A program made the position numbers and the translations under genes. Below are positions 48,435-60,245 of a stretch of 64,000 nt of DNA, piece after piece. Source of the stretch: Spirometra erinaceieuropaei (lineage: Eukaryota > Platyhelminthes > Cestoda > Diphyllobothriidea > Diphyllobothriidae); contig CACRXP010000017.1 in assembly GCA_902702965.1 (NCBI GenBank), positions 1,039,993 to 1,103,992 on the forward strand, given 5' to 3'. The notes below the pieces were generated by a model, which was given only the letters and a program-made list of their open reading frames with translations, did not search any database and was not told the origin of the DNA. Every line of letters begins with the position of its first letter. Position 1 is the stretch's first letter.

Positions 48435-49036
48435 CGCCGCCTCTCAACTACTAGACAACTATCCTACGGAAATATAAACGCCGGTTAATAACACCTTTTT
48501 TGCACCAGGATAAAATGCTTGTATGTATCAGATATATTGTTGAGGGTATGCTTAAATCATGGTTTTGCATCTGTTCCGTGTTCGAAATGTGAACTAATGT
48601 GTCTGGATGATGTACGTGCCCTTCCGTCCAGGTAAAATACGTTGTGTGTTTAGGACGAGACAGATGAAGTTTTTGACTAAAGTAGTTTAGAGACTGCATT
48701 TCCAGCCTAAAGCAGGGAGCCGTAGCTTCTTGCATGGCGTAGGTACGTGTCACAGCAAACGTCGTTTGACAGAACACAAGATAAAACAATTCCATGTTTA
48801 CACATAAATCATTTATTTTAACAATGTACAATGAGTCAACTTTAGCACAGATGATTTCCTTGGTCTCATAAACGCGTGAGGATATTTCGCCTCAATTTTC
48901 AATGTCCTCGACTCCGAAAACTTCTTTCTGACAAGATTCACGGAGATAGAGCCATCCAGTTAGATGATTTTCACATTAACATCAGTAGGTGCTCTGTTAT
49001 CGGAATGAGCACGTCGAATTACGCAATATCTTTCTT

Positions 49037-51096
49037 TCAAATTCGCAACAGAAGCATATCCTTCGCCTCCTGTATAGCAACATCCAGACGTTCAATGTAG
49101 AATTTCAGTTCTAAATTAGCCATTTCTAGTCGATCGACTTTCTCCTCACATGCTTTAAATCTGTTTTTTCTCTTAGCTCTGGACCGTCGCGAAGCCTCGT
49201 TGTTTTTCTGTCGCCTTTCCTTCTCACGATCCGTATCCATGTTGCAAACTACAGCTCGACTATGAGGTGTAGCACAACCGGATGTCATTTCAATGGGCTG
49301 GTTGTCTGTCGACGAGGTATTTGTTGCCGCTTCAACCAAACGTCCGCGAGCGTAGACTTCCTCCTACAATGAATGCAATTACAAATTAAACATGAAGTTA
49401 ATCCTTCACGTGGGACAACAGAGTTAGCTTTGCTGGTAAAACTATGACATGAGTGCATGCACTTTCCTATCCAGAAAAAAAGATGACTTACGTAGTCCGC
49501 GAAAGATTGTAAGACACGTTCAGTTTCCTTCATGTCCTCCATGTCAAAGTCAATCTCGGGCAGACTGTCTGTGTCTGTATTAATGAAAGACTCTAGAGCG
49601 AAATCAGACACCGGATCTTGGGGTGTTGGCAGACTAGTGTCAATTAATTCGAGCAGTTCGTTGACATCCACTGCATGGTCCAGTGATGTGGAGAGATCAG
49701 GAAAGCCATTGATTTCATCAACTGCTGAATAGGTTTCCTGCGCAGGAGTGTTATCGTCAAGGAAAAGAGCGCTTTCATCCGGTAGGAAAGACAGGTCCAG
49801 GTAGTTGTTTTGGTCGCAAGTTTCATACAGGTTAGGCTTTAGGAGTAGCTCATCTGGTAAAGTCAGTCGGTCAGACCCTTTATAGGTGTCCTCGGAAGCA
49901 CAGGAGTTGAATGAAGAGAGGGAGGAATATAAGTTCACAAAGGTTTCGTCGAACACAGGAAGATGATCGGTTATTTCAGATAGCGATCCGAGGGGAAGGA
50001 TAGCCGGTGGGTTGCAATGTGTTTCAGTGGCATGTTGCCGTTCAAAATTGATACACTGTGCTCTGCCGAAAACTAACTCATTCAAACCGGCTGACTGCTG
50101 ATTGTTGTGGACTAGGGATTCTTCTGTGAGGTCTTTATTGTCTGAGCGTCCATTTGAAGAGTTTTCTATAGTTCTGATAGATGCATATTTGAATCTTTTG
50201 CCTGAAGGAGGCCAAAATAGACTGGTAAAGATATATCCGTGTAGGACTGTGACAGAGTATTAATACTAAAATATTTTCTAGTCAAAAATTCGACTTTGTA
50301 CTTTTGACTTATTTTATTATCAAAAAATCTGCGGCTGATAATAGACCTTTCGTTGGCTGAAAACTACGAATTTCTCAGTATCTATTTGTTTACATCGTCC
50401 GCAATCATTTGATCCATGAAAGGCATTTCCTTCAATTAGGACCAACCAGTAGACTTTGGGAGACATGATAAGGGCTCTTGACTGGTCTAATTTCGTAGAG
50501 TGTTTGTAGTTTATTAAACAAAAACACCATGTGGTCCGTACCTAGTGATGTGTTGACAGGGTTTTCTCTCTAAAGAAAATAAACGTACGGTCATTGGGAC
50601 AATATTTGTGTTAGTCTGAGCTTTTGGATTAAGATCAATGCATCTATTGTCACAGTGATCGCGCATTCACCTTCCTTGCAAGAACTTGGGACTGGCATAT
50701 TCACTTCCATTCGTGAGAGTTCACTGTTTCTACTAATTTCCTCGAACAATATTCACTCCTCCGACGAGACTTTCTTCCACCTGTCTGAGCTTATTTCCCA
50801 GTGTTCCATTAAACTTAAAATTGGATGGCTCATGAAAATCGAAAATTTTAACCGGTTATGCAATTATGGATAAGCAACCTAAGTAAAGACACCTCTACAT
50901 TATCGGAGTGAATGGCTTTAGTTTACGTTCAGACAGACAAATAAACAAACATTAAAGAGCCAATTTAAAAAAAACTCAAAATTGTCTGTTCAACCTTTAG
51001 GAGTATCACGTCATTAATAGCACAATCGAGTAAGAACGTACTTTGTGGATTATAGTCATTAGGCCTTACTCCGCGGCGATTTACCAAGGGCTCCAT
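49037..51096 (-). CDS. bZIP transcription factor, three exons (gene 2)
   Basis: Exons on the minus strand: 51096-51042, 50201-49492 and 49363-49037, giving 363 residues. ATG 51096 has a strong context (AGTATGG); the same frame is open further upstream but without another ATG. Exon 1 ends in phase 1 (AAA-GTACGT); exon 2 begins after CTTCAG with two bases completing a Ser codon and ends in phase 0 (GACTAC-GTAAGT); exon 3 follows TTGTAG. Exon 2 encodes a long acidic region (for example VDVNELLELIDTSLPTPQD), probably an activation domain. Exon 3 carries the basic region (about 301-325, ERRQKNNEASRRSRAKRKNR) and a zipper with Leu at about 334, 341 and 348 and Ala at 355. The zipper register and intron phases equal those of the gene at 24796-30384, so the two are paralogues. 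C/EBP-, PAR- or CES-2-like; not settled. Confidence 0.83.
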
Positions 51097-51840
51097 ACTT
51101 GAGTTTTTTCTTAGCTGTGAACGATCGTAAGGCGAAAATTCGTCGATGCTTCTGTTCTCCCCGCAACCGATGCTGACGTTTTTCACTACAGCTGCCTCCG
51201 CTGGTACTGCGAGACACTTGTACGATGTCGTATGATATGTTTGCTGACATTTTTTATCTAGCGGGGATTCCCGACCTCTGGCGTAGTTTGCCGAGTGGAT
51301 TTTGTAAGACTAGCTGAAAAACAGGCAAGGTTTCCAACCAAGCGCGATATCAGAGCTTTCAAAGCAAGGGCGCAACTACTTGCGCCAAGAAACGTTGTTA
51401 ATAAACCGCCAACGGATTGTGTTATTTATATCTCACCGGCATGGTCCTCAGAAGTGGTATTTCGCATTATCTACATCATTCTCTGTTCTACTGGCTGATG
51501 GAAGCCTTCCACTGACTGGTCTGCCACTATTAGCACTACTAGTTGAGACATTCTGGTGACTCAGGCTGCAATTTTGGCACAGGTAAGGCTAGGAGCAATT
51601 TTGATTGGTGAACGAGGTTAGGTAGGCTAGTTGTTGTCTTTATTGATTGATCAGTAAGCGTGGAAAGATGGCATCGCTTATGACACCAACTGACCAGCAG
51701 ACGCACAGTCTATATTTTTGGAAAAACACATTATGCATAGGAATGTCGCTGTCTTCCGATAAAGTAAAACAGACGAGTGCCCAACAAGATCTCATAGACT
51801 AGTTTTTAATGCTGTGAGGCGTTTCTAAAAAGCCGGGTTT
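51097..51840. other. 5' flank of bZIP gene 2
   Basis: An alternative minus-strand frame (51250-51059, MSANISYDIVQVSRSTSGGS) overlaps exon 1 in a different phase; it could be an upstream ORF or chance. No promoter element is certain. Confidence 0.3.
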
Positions 51841-52630
51841 GTTTGCTGTCTGTCCTAAAAGCATGAAAAAATGTCGCAACATGAAGGAAGCCACCATATT
51901 TATGGTTAAATTAGAGTGGGTCCCAACGAATGTACGTGGTTGATGTTTGGACCACTTATATGGAACATTCCGTATCTTTTTTCCTGTTCCGTTCGAGTGT
52001 CTCATGATTAATGGGTATTTGTATTAGGTAACACTTATCACTATCAAGTTTGAGAATTTAGCTTTCTCTTCTTCCAGACAGATTAATTAATATATTTTGT
52101 CATTTTTGGAGAAGTGCTTGTAATTATGCCATCGTTAATATGTACGCGGAAATTCCTTAGGCATAAGAACATCGATCTGATGCAGAAACTAATGAATAGA
52201 CATAAAACGCACAATCATATAACACGCTTTGTCTTATTCCGGATTCGGATAGATCTTTCAAGCCTTTTGTTGAGTCAAGAACTGAGACTTTGGAGTGCTG
52301 GGCATGTGAACTGACGCATATGCCGAATTAAGAGTCACCTTGTACGGAGACCATATTGATTCTTAATAAATCGCTTATTTCGAAGTATGGTACAGCTCCC
52401 TGTACCTGGGACTTAAAGTTTACCACAAAGATTTGTCAAATAGGATTTCGTTAGAACAATACCTTTCTTGCTTATTAACTTGTCCGTGTTTTTTAAATCT
52501 CCCCTTTGCGCCTCCCTACTCAACTGATGGGACACGCGTCATAGAGGGAAGCCTGTCTTGTAACCTTGCTTATATTCTAGATTGTCACTAAGGTTTTAGT
52601 CGTATATCCGGTTGCTGTAGTAATTTCCGG
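51841..52630. repeat. Repeat block C, copy 1
   Basis: The first ~150 bases (51841-51990) are nearly identical to 60246-60395, just after the 94-n gap. The following part (about 52080-52560) resembles 60555-61040 at clearly lower identity. Confidence 0.7.
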
Positions 52631-52899
52631 TTAATACTCATAAACAATTGACACCGTCTGCGAGAATAGGGAAGTTGAACTGTTTTGTTAAAGAATGTTT
52701 TGCTTCTTTTTCAGATGGCCACAGTTTAACTTACTTGTTTGCAGCTGAAAAAGAGCCCATTTCTGTGGAAGATTTGAGAGCGATGGGCGATCAGGTAAAG
52801 GCGAAGTCGATGTGAAACTGTGCAGGATTTAATGATATTTTGACTTACGGATTCTGAGATATTGCTGTTAACATACATCGAATTTTCCATCAAACAATG

Positions 52900-53960
52900 A
52901 CGGTATGCTGAATATCCACAAAGATGCCACACCGGTTCATCCAGTTCTAAGTATGAGAAACTCGCCGTAATCTGGGATATGAAAATCGCGTCCCAATAAA
53001 CTTCTGTCGGTACAATTTCCTCGAACGCTACCTAGCTGATGAATTACCTTTGAATTCGTTAACAGCCTGAAAATCCCTTTCCTGTACGGAGTGATTATGT
53101 CTTCGCTAGACGCCTCGTCTCTTCTCGCGAACGTACCGGTCGCGGAAACCGTCAACTATCCCTGTGAATTCGGTGCCGCCAATGAGCAGTATATCGGAAT
53201 GCCAGTGAATGCCCTCAAGGAATTGTTACTGAGGTGTACCTTGAATGTGCAGTTCCTATTTGACAACAGTCTGTGTAGACGGATGTGGTCATGTGTTCGG
53301 TGCTTGTCCCGCTTTTTGCGAATATATTCATGGGCAAACTAGAAGCTTTCCAGCCTGGCCACCAGATCAATCGTCGTTGATATTATAGGTGCTACGTAGA
53401 CGATATATTTGCTATTGTACTTGAACAAAACAGCCAGGCGTTTCTACTGGATGATATAATGTAGGCGCATTCATCCATCAAATTTACGTTGGAAGAAGAA
53501 CTGTCCGGTTCGCTCCCCTTCCTGGACGTCGTTCTGCGTAGAAAGCCTGACACCAATTTTGGGAGTTTTGTACCACTAAACTTGAGGTGTACTTTGGTCC
53601 GCTGTTTGACACAAGGAGTGAGATAAGGCTTGGGGTAGTCAAAATTCTCTTTCGTCAGAATGAGTACCCTGATCGATTTAGTGCAAAGAACATGGCCGAA
53701 AGTCCATCTAAATCCCAGATGTTGACGGCAGGAAAGGAAAGGCTTTTCATGAGGGTTCCATTTCAGAGGGACGCGTTGAGAATACGCCTAACTCAAGCTG
53801 CAACACGAACATTGCCGGCAGCTGACGCCCGCGAACTGCCCGCCACTAGTCACATCCTATGAGGAGATAATAAGGACAGATTGCCAGCTTAGATCCCCTT
53901 TATGTGTATTTACTCCTTCAACTGCTTCTATGAGGCAGAATAGTAGGTCCTACGAGTGAG
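52900..53960 (+). pseudogene. Penelope-like reverse transcriptase remnant
   Basis: In broken frames the plus strand reads HKDATPVHPVLSMRNSP, FEFVNSLK, then SSLDASSLLANVPVAETV (the Penelope S-x-D-V-x-x-L-F-x-N-V-P block), ALKELLLRCTLNVQFLF, then CYVDDIFAIV at 53390-53419 (catalytic YVDD) and LEEELSGSLPFLDVVLRRKP. These are the conserved blocks of Penelope-like reverse transcriptases in the right order. Several stops and frameshifts make it dead. No GIY-YIG domain was found downstream. Confidence 0.75.
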
Positions 53961-54623
53961 AATTTGTTCAAAAGAATAGGAGAACATGTTCCAGTATGGT
54001 TAGAAAAGAGTCAAATTAAGAGAGTATATTAGACACAATCCATCGCGTAGACATCAGAGGGGCCTTCTGAGTGATTTACAAAGTTTCGTCAATCTATCTA
54101 AGACGAATTGTTTAGAGTCTGTTGATTAAGGCAGAGCGGACTGTAATCAGATTGCGCAAGCCGATCCTGTGCGCACAGTAGTGATTTATGCAGGTCCTAC
54201 GGTTGCCATGGCCCAAAGTCACCAAGCCAGCCACCTCCGTATAATTACCATACCCGATGCCGACCAACCCCTGACGCCGAAGGTAATTATGTTTTAGCAA
54301 TCCCTCTCTCCCCCAAATACGAGCCACAGCATAAGTATCTACTTGCCCGCATATTCTTATTCTCTATTTCACTGGCATTAGAATGCACAGGCCCGAAGAT
54401 AATTTGCCGAAATCAGATGTATGCTCGCTAATATGACTTTTTAGAATTACGGACTCCAGATGTATAAAATACACAAGTAAAGGCCTTTAATATATGCATA
54501 AGGGACATTCAGAAGTAATTTAATATTCACAAATAGCTTATCAGCCACCCGGCATGACTGTATATTGGCGGATATCGTCGGTTCCACAGATATTGAGGAT
54601 GGAAGTGAGAGCTCAGTTGCTAA
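53961..54623. other. Unrecognised intergenic DNA
   Basis: No gene recognised between the Penelope remnant and repeat block A copy 2. Confidence 0.25.
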
Positions 54624-55374
54624 GTGAAGACTACATTTTCACTGCCTGCAGCTGTGTCTAGTTAATACTAGGTCACAATTTTACGGCCAAAACATCCGCA
54701 GTTTTGCGCGAATTTTTTAAACCGTTTGCACGAGGACGCATAAAGTGAAAACTTCTAGTGCGGACGAAGTTGTATCTCATAGTGTCAACGAACAAGAACG
54801 GTCAATATGCCACTGTCGTATAATAACAGTGTCCCTCGTAGTTTGGTGCCCCTGATTAAAATCCAGAGGATGAAAGACTTAATCTCCTCTTACAGTGCCA
54901 ATGCAACGCTTGTTCTTGTTATTGCCATAACTCTCGAGGCTCGTTTCATGCAAACGTCACGTGGTCGTTGAATGACCATCTCCCACTGATCTTCGATAGA
55001 AAGGTGGATTATTACGAAACACTCTACTAGATAAAATTCCCTATTGATTTCTGATGAAGATAAGATCGTGCCTCAGACAAGACTGGGTCGATGTGTCCGT
55101 CTGATTGTTCAGTAGCCATTGCTCCATACTTCAGGTCATACGTATGCTGCAAGTGTTTTGTTGAAACACGACAAGTTCACAACAGAATTGGCTAACGAAT
55201 GACAACGGTTGAGAAGAAAGTGCCCGCAACATCAATTTAAATTTATGGTGTACGAACCAAATCGTCCGACTTACTCATGCTGCCATTTCAACAGGAATAT
55301 CTACTGTAAGAATTGAATTCGTTGTGAAATCCATGTCAAACGTAGTTTCCGTCGTTCGGATCATTCAGATTTAG
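54624..55374. repeat. Repeat block A, copy 2
   Basis: Matches 43933-44682 and stops abruptly within CATTCAGATTTAG, where unrelated GC-rich DNA begins. This marks the left edge of the insertion that carries the Merlin transposon. Confidence 0.8.
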
Positions 55375-56281
55375 GGCAGAGGCCAAACAGGCGGCCGCAG
55401 TGAGAAAACATCTCTAGGTGGGTCGTGTACAACAGGATGGCGGTTTTGAGGGGAAGAACGGGCGGGGTAAACAGCAGAGGGCACTAGATTAACAGCTTGA
55501 TGTCGAAAAAATTTGTGAACTCGCAGAGAAATAATTATTTGTTTTAATGAAGTCAAAAATACCGTAGGATGGCGTGCAAATAGGGAGTACCGTAGGCAAT
55601 ACTCAGTCGCAGGTGGGTTGGCCGGGACGAGATGTGATTGGCGGCCGGGCGAGTAAACCTGAACCGCCAAGCGGTTGACCAATGGGATCGTTGGCGCCAC
55701 CCTTGATGTGGTGTGCAGCAGATGGACGGGAAGCAGACGATGCGCAAGCAGGACGCGAGGGGACAGCGATGTACTGCGGCTGGGCATGAGTGATTGAATA
55801 AACTGCTTATGACGATTGCGTCACTTCCCAGCTCCTTACTAACCCCCTCCCTATTTGTTATATCAGTGATCTCCACCGCATGCACCGTTTAATACGCATA
55901 ACGCGAAAAATTTTTAGAATACCTGGACGTACTCCAACGCCACCGCACCAACCTACAGCAAGTCGGCAAACTCCCGAACTTGGCGGCCGCTGTGTGTAAG
56001 TTCGCTGTTTTACGAGATTTGTTAGTATCCATGGTGGGAGCAGTTTGCAGATCTACGTAACTCTTTTAATTTTAAATTTAACCGCAGAGCATATTGCCCG
56101 GTGGGTATAAGTTGTATGAGAAAATGCGGAGAAAGTCACGGTATGTCCGAGTAGTTAGCACAGACCGCATGATGGTCTACTATTTATAAGCAACCGGTAA
56201 TTCAACTAAACCTCATTGTTAGGTGTACCATGATATATCTAGGCACACATAAGGGAAAAGAGGGGTAGGAGATATGTATAA

Positions 56282-57286
56282 GTTGACACCAGCATTATCG
56301 TAAACTCCTACTGTTTGTTATCTAGTTCGTCACCGAATGCAGGCAGACGTAGGCGCGGTCCTCAGCGGATTATACCGACGGCCGAGGATGAAATACAAGC
56401 TGTCCTTCAGTCAGCAGGTGTCGTTCAGTACCTGCAGCGGTGGAGGTTGCTGACCACCACCTTAGCATGCCGATGTCGGCGTACTGTGCAGATGCAAGTG
56501 TTGCGGCAGCATACGGACGGTTATGCCTTCCGTTGTGGACACTGCAGACGGAAGCGGTGCCTGCGGACGGGGTCAATGTTCGTTGGTAGTAAGCTCAGTC
56601 TGCAGACACTGATGCGTAGATGCTACAAGTTCGTCGAAGGTGTGCGGGCTAAGCGATGTGCGGCAAGTGTAGGTGTCAGTAGAAATACTGCCATGGAATG
56701 GTACGGCATTTGCCGCGGGGTCTGTTCGCACGCACTTCTATCCGCCGTAACCCAAATTGGGGGACCAGGCGTGGAAGTACAGATAGACGAGACGCTCCTA
56801 AGTCGCCGCAAGTATAACAGGGGACGACCGTGGCGCCAGTTGTGGATCGTCGGTATGTACGATACACGCAGGCGGAAAGCCCTATTCGAGCAGGTTAACA
56901 ACTGCAGCTGGGAGGCCCTAAGGCCCGTCATAAGGAAGTGGGTGGCTGCTGGTAGTGTTATCGTAACCGATGAGTGGAAGGGTTACACCCGCCTACCGTC
57001 GGAAGGTTATACGCACTACACTGTCAACCACAGTAGGGGCTTCGTGAATCCCACAACGGGACGGCATACGAACGCCATAGAGGCCTACTGGAGCAGATTA
57101 AAGAGGAAGCTGCAGGAGTCTGGACCTGTCTGTGGCAGAGCAGTGTGGGCCAACCTAGATGAGGTTCAGTACCGCCTATGGTTCGACCTAAGGGCCGACA
57201 ACATGGCAGCCTCCTGGGAAAATTTCCTACGACATTGGGCAGAAGCGTATCCAATTGAAGAGAGCCAACCAACGGAGACTGGATAA
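56282..57286 (+). CDS. Merlin / IS1595-like transposase
   Basis: An uninterrupted frame encodes a DDE transposase of the Merlin family, which relates to bacterial IS1016/IS1595. Counting from the TTG at 56315: a zinc-ribbon-like N-terminus (CRC at 52-54, CGHC at 74-77), a helix-turn-helix-like segment (CAASVGVSRNTAMEWY, about 115-130), then catalytic residues D158 (VQIDET), D219 (IVTDEWKGY) and E256 (NAIEAYW), followed by a Trp-rich end. About 323 residues is close to full length. No ATG occurs in the frame before the zinc ribbon: the frame opens at 56282 after a TAA, and the first Met is internal (residue 60). The start may come from an upstream exon (a possible acceptor, TTATCTAG, lies at about 56317-56324), or may be lost. 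The open frame suggests a recent insertion. Confidence 0.9.
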   Translation, partial: VDTSIIVNSYCLLSSSSPNAGRRRRGPQRIIPTAEDEIQAVLQSAGVVQYLQRWRLLTTTLACRCRRTVQMQVLRQHTDGYAFRCGHCRRKRCLRTGSMFVGSKLSLQTLMRRCYKFVEGVRAKRCAASVGVSRNTAMEWYGICRGVCSHALLSAVTQIGGPGVEVQIDETLLSRRKYNRGRPWRQLWIVGMYDTRRRKALFEQVNNCSWEALRPVIRKWVAAGSVIVTDEWKGYTRLPSEGYTHYTVNHSRGFVNPTTGRHTNAIEAYWSRLKRKLQESGPVCGRAVWANLDEVQYRLWFDLRADNMAASWENFLRHWAEAYPIEESQPTETG

Positions 57287-57475
57287 GCTAACCAACGAAG
57301 GCGCATACGGAAGACGTGAAGGTAAGTCTCCGTACCTCCTCCATTAAGTCTCCATGCCTCCGTACGGTGAATGTGGCCGTTACCGGATGGCGATGGGAGA
57401 GCTGGCGATTGAGGAGAGCCAACAAACGGCGACTGGATAAGCTAACCAACGAAGGCGCAGACGGAAGGCGTGCGC
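57251..57475 (+). repeat. Tandem duplication of the Merlin transposase 3' end
   Basis: About 65 bases spanning the last codons and stop (57257-57321) recur about 150 bases downstream (57407-57471), sharing CTGGATAAGCTAACCAACGA with a few differences elsewhere. Confidence 0.7.
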
Positions 57476-58011
57476 TAGACGGTGAGGGAGCGGTAGGGGT
57501 TTATGTAAGTACCGCAATGGTCTAAGAGCCTGAAGCCTTTGGTAGCAGCTGCCGCAAGTGGAAGTCTTATGTTTGGACGGCGTAGGCTGTAAGCCTTTGG
57601 GGTGGGGAGGGGTGGGTGTTGCAGGATATGGGGAGGGAGTGCCTTCGGTTCATGTACACGCCCGGAAGTGGATGCCGGGCTTTAAACGTTAGTAAACTGC
57701 TGCCGCATGTGGTAGTCTGACCGAAGAAAGGGGAAGCTGGCGCCTCAGGTAGATGGACTGCGGAATGCATGGGAGGGGGGGTAAGTGGACCATGACCTGA
57801 AAGCGAATGATGATGACGGGAAACTGCACTTAAACCGCGAAACCGGCAACCCCGCAGTTAACAGCGCAACTACCGCGCATACGAACTGCCCAGAGGTGGT
57901 TTAAGAAAGGAGAAGTTTGTGTTCGTAAGGGTATAAAAGGGGACATTGTATATTGGACGTAAATTTTTGGCAACAGTAAATGGGAACTCCTCGTCAACCC
58001 TACCGAGTCTC

Positions 58012-58208
58012 TTCAGTAGGTGTGTTTGGGGCTTTTTTCAGGCCGTGGCGGCCACAGGACTTACATCACGGCTACCTTACGTACGAATGTTTGTTCAGTA
58101 GGTGTGCTTGTGGTATTTTTTTGCCGCGGCGGCAAAAAAATACCACAAGCACACCTACTGAACAAACATTCGTACGTAAGGTAGCCGTGATGTAAGTCCT
58201 GTGGCCGC
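58012..58208. repeat. Perfect 161-bp palindrome with repeated terminal motif
   Basis: 58048-58127 and 58129-58208 are exact 80-base reverse complements around a single centre base (58128). The 20-base start of the right arm is GCGGCAAAAAAATACCACAA. A related motif (TTCAGTAGGTGTGTTTGG, then T-run and GGCGG) lies just left at 58012-58050, so the motif TTCAGTAGGTGTGnTTG occurs three times, twice forward and once reversed. Confidence 0.9.
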
Positions 58209-58224
58209 GTGTTGGGCATCCGTC

Positions 58225-60151
58225 CATATGTGTCTGTGGGTGCTACACGGGAGCTGATATTCGGGTTATAATGGAATTATCATGGAAAAATATTTAAGTC
58301 GAGTCGTCATTTAAGACTGTATGGAATAATCTACGATAAGTACTAGAACGTATTCAAAGATTTCCTTTCCTATGATTATCTTAAAAATAAGGATAAGTTG
58401 AAAATATTCCGAAAATTTCGATAAACCAGGGTAATAGGTCGTATAAGCAGATACCACTCGGTTATACTCAGGTGCGTGAAGACGCTGCAGATTTTCCGTA
58501 GCTGTTGAATTTGAAAAGGATTTGAGAAATTCATGAGGTCTCTATCCTCACTGAAAATCACTCGTTTAAAGAAAGGAGGCGCAGATAGTTTCAGTCCAAA
58601 TACGGTCAGTAGCAGACTGTAGGTGGCAGAGCGGATGAACCTGCTAATTGGATTTCGACCCGACAGGTAAGGATTCCTTAGACATTGGGCAGTGAACTAT
58701 GCAGAAACACCACCTGTGCCCTCCCACACCTGCGGTCTTCTTGACTCTATCTTGGCACGGGGCTCAGGTGGGGCAGGAACAGCGAGTGCGGCAGATGTTG
58801 AGATACTAGTGAACCTCGTGACGTCAATGGATTTACAACATAGTCAATTGGAACTAAGTATTTCTGAAGTTTGCAAACGTATACTCTGGTGTGCAGAAAA
58901 GCAATAATAAAAAAGTCTGCATGCTTAGGCATCGGATTTGATTAACCCGATCTGCTTCATAGTAGTTCGTCATAATCGGTATTGATTTGTGCCTTTCGTT
59001 GTTGGCCAATCTCCAGGTTTTTTGCTTTGTAACACTTTTCACTTACAACAGGTGCGTTATCTCGTGAGATGCTGGCCCAAAATCTGTAAGATGCTTTCGA
59101 TCCGAAAAGATTACTTAAGGAGGACTGAAGTATTAATTATCGTGTAACACAATCACAAGACATTTCAATCAAGTCAGGACACCAGCTTCTGAATGAGCTG
59201 CTTTTCAGCTGTCTGGAAAAGTTACACTCTGCAAAAGACGACCACTTATGTAGTACGAATTTTGCCTCTTCATGTTCGACGCCCTAATATAATATGTGGA
59301 AAACCTACGTAAATATATGCTCTCTTGTGCTGATTTGGTAGGCAATTATGTTTTCTTCAAATTTTCTACTTGAGGAGAATGTATCTCTCGGTTTTCAAAA
59401 GAAATTTTGAAGTCCCGAGTTTCGCTTTGCTCCACCTACCCGTACACTCGCATTCTGAGTTTCCAAACTACATGCTAGATACACTCCTTCAAATGGATAT
59501 CATACATATTTCTACGCTATTAGGAAGACTTCATATGGGATTCATAAAATCGTAAAAATGGGGGTGGACCATGATGTAGACTTTATATATAGCCTTAATA
59601 AATACGCCGATGCGATGCTGTATGAATGGAGTATTAACAGTCATAGAAAATCTCATAATCAGAAACTGCTTGAATAGCAAAACATACTCTGTAGTCAAGT
59701 AGAAAATTTGGAGAATGCGCAATGTGCTACCAAATTCTTGTGTGTGTTTTCTTTATAATATGTTCGCGTTTACAAAGGCATTCAAAGCCAAGGGGAAACT
59801 GAACGCTTCCTAAGAAGCCATCATTAAGAAAGTGGAGTTTTTGCAAAAGTCTAAAAAGAGGCCGGCATCCCGGCTTGACTGGGATATTGGACGATAATCA
59901 CTGTTACAGCCCTACTTAAATGACATTTGCATCGAGGACATCTTCGAATTTCCCCTAACATTTCACGAGCTAGCACATTTACTAACTCAGAACGGTATCC
60001 TTAGTAAAGGCAGGCTTTCGCCAACTTCACTGCAGCACTACAAAATTTCACGTGAGGCTTTCACTCACGTAAAAACTACAAGGGCTACATGAATTAAGAC
60101 TGGCTACATAAATCGAGATCCCTTCTAAACTGTGAAAAAAGCAGAAACCAG
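58225..60151. repeat. Repeat block B, copy 2
   Basis: Nearly identical to 45803-47731, ending in GCAGAAACCAG at the assembly gap. Small frames are kept between copies only because of high identity. Confidence 0.85.
59044..59992. mobile_element. Long-inverted-repeat element, subfamily 2, copy 2
   Basis: The second copy of the 46624-47575 element, carried by the block B duplication. Confidence 0.65.
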
Positions 60152-60245
60152 NNNNNNNNNNNNNNNNNNNNNNNNNNNNNNNNNNNNNNNNNNNNNNNNN
60201 NNNNNNNNNNNNNNNNNNNNNNNNNNNNNNNNNNNNNNNNNNNNN
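60152..60245. other. Assembly gap (94 n)
   Basis: Joins the end of block B copy 2 to the start of block C copy 2. In copy 1 the corresponding points are 47731 and 51841, about 4.1 kb apart with bZIP gene 2 between them. Confidence 0.95.

Larger units (their letters stand above)
55375..58224 (+). mobile_element. Merlin-type DNA transposon insertion
   Basis: About 2.85 kb of GC-richer DNA lies between repeat blocks A and B. Near its ends CCAAACAGGCGGCCGCAG (about 55383) resembles the complement of the right end, CCCAACACGCGGCCACAG (about 58216-58199), 15 of 18 bases, which may be the terminal inverted repeats. The transposase lies at 56282-57286. The exact ends and target duplication cannot be fixed because the two flanking blocks are not contiguous elsewhere. 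Confidence 0.55.

Noticed and set aside
55371..55885. Minus-strand frames of 110-138 codons
   Set aside because: They lie in GC-rich terminal sequence of the Merlin insertion, overlap one another and have no domain. An AATAAA near 55796 hinted at an LTR, but no LTR termini were found.
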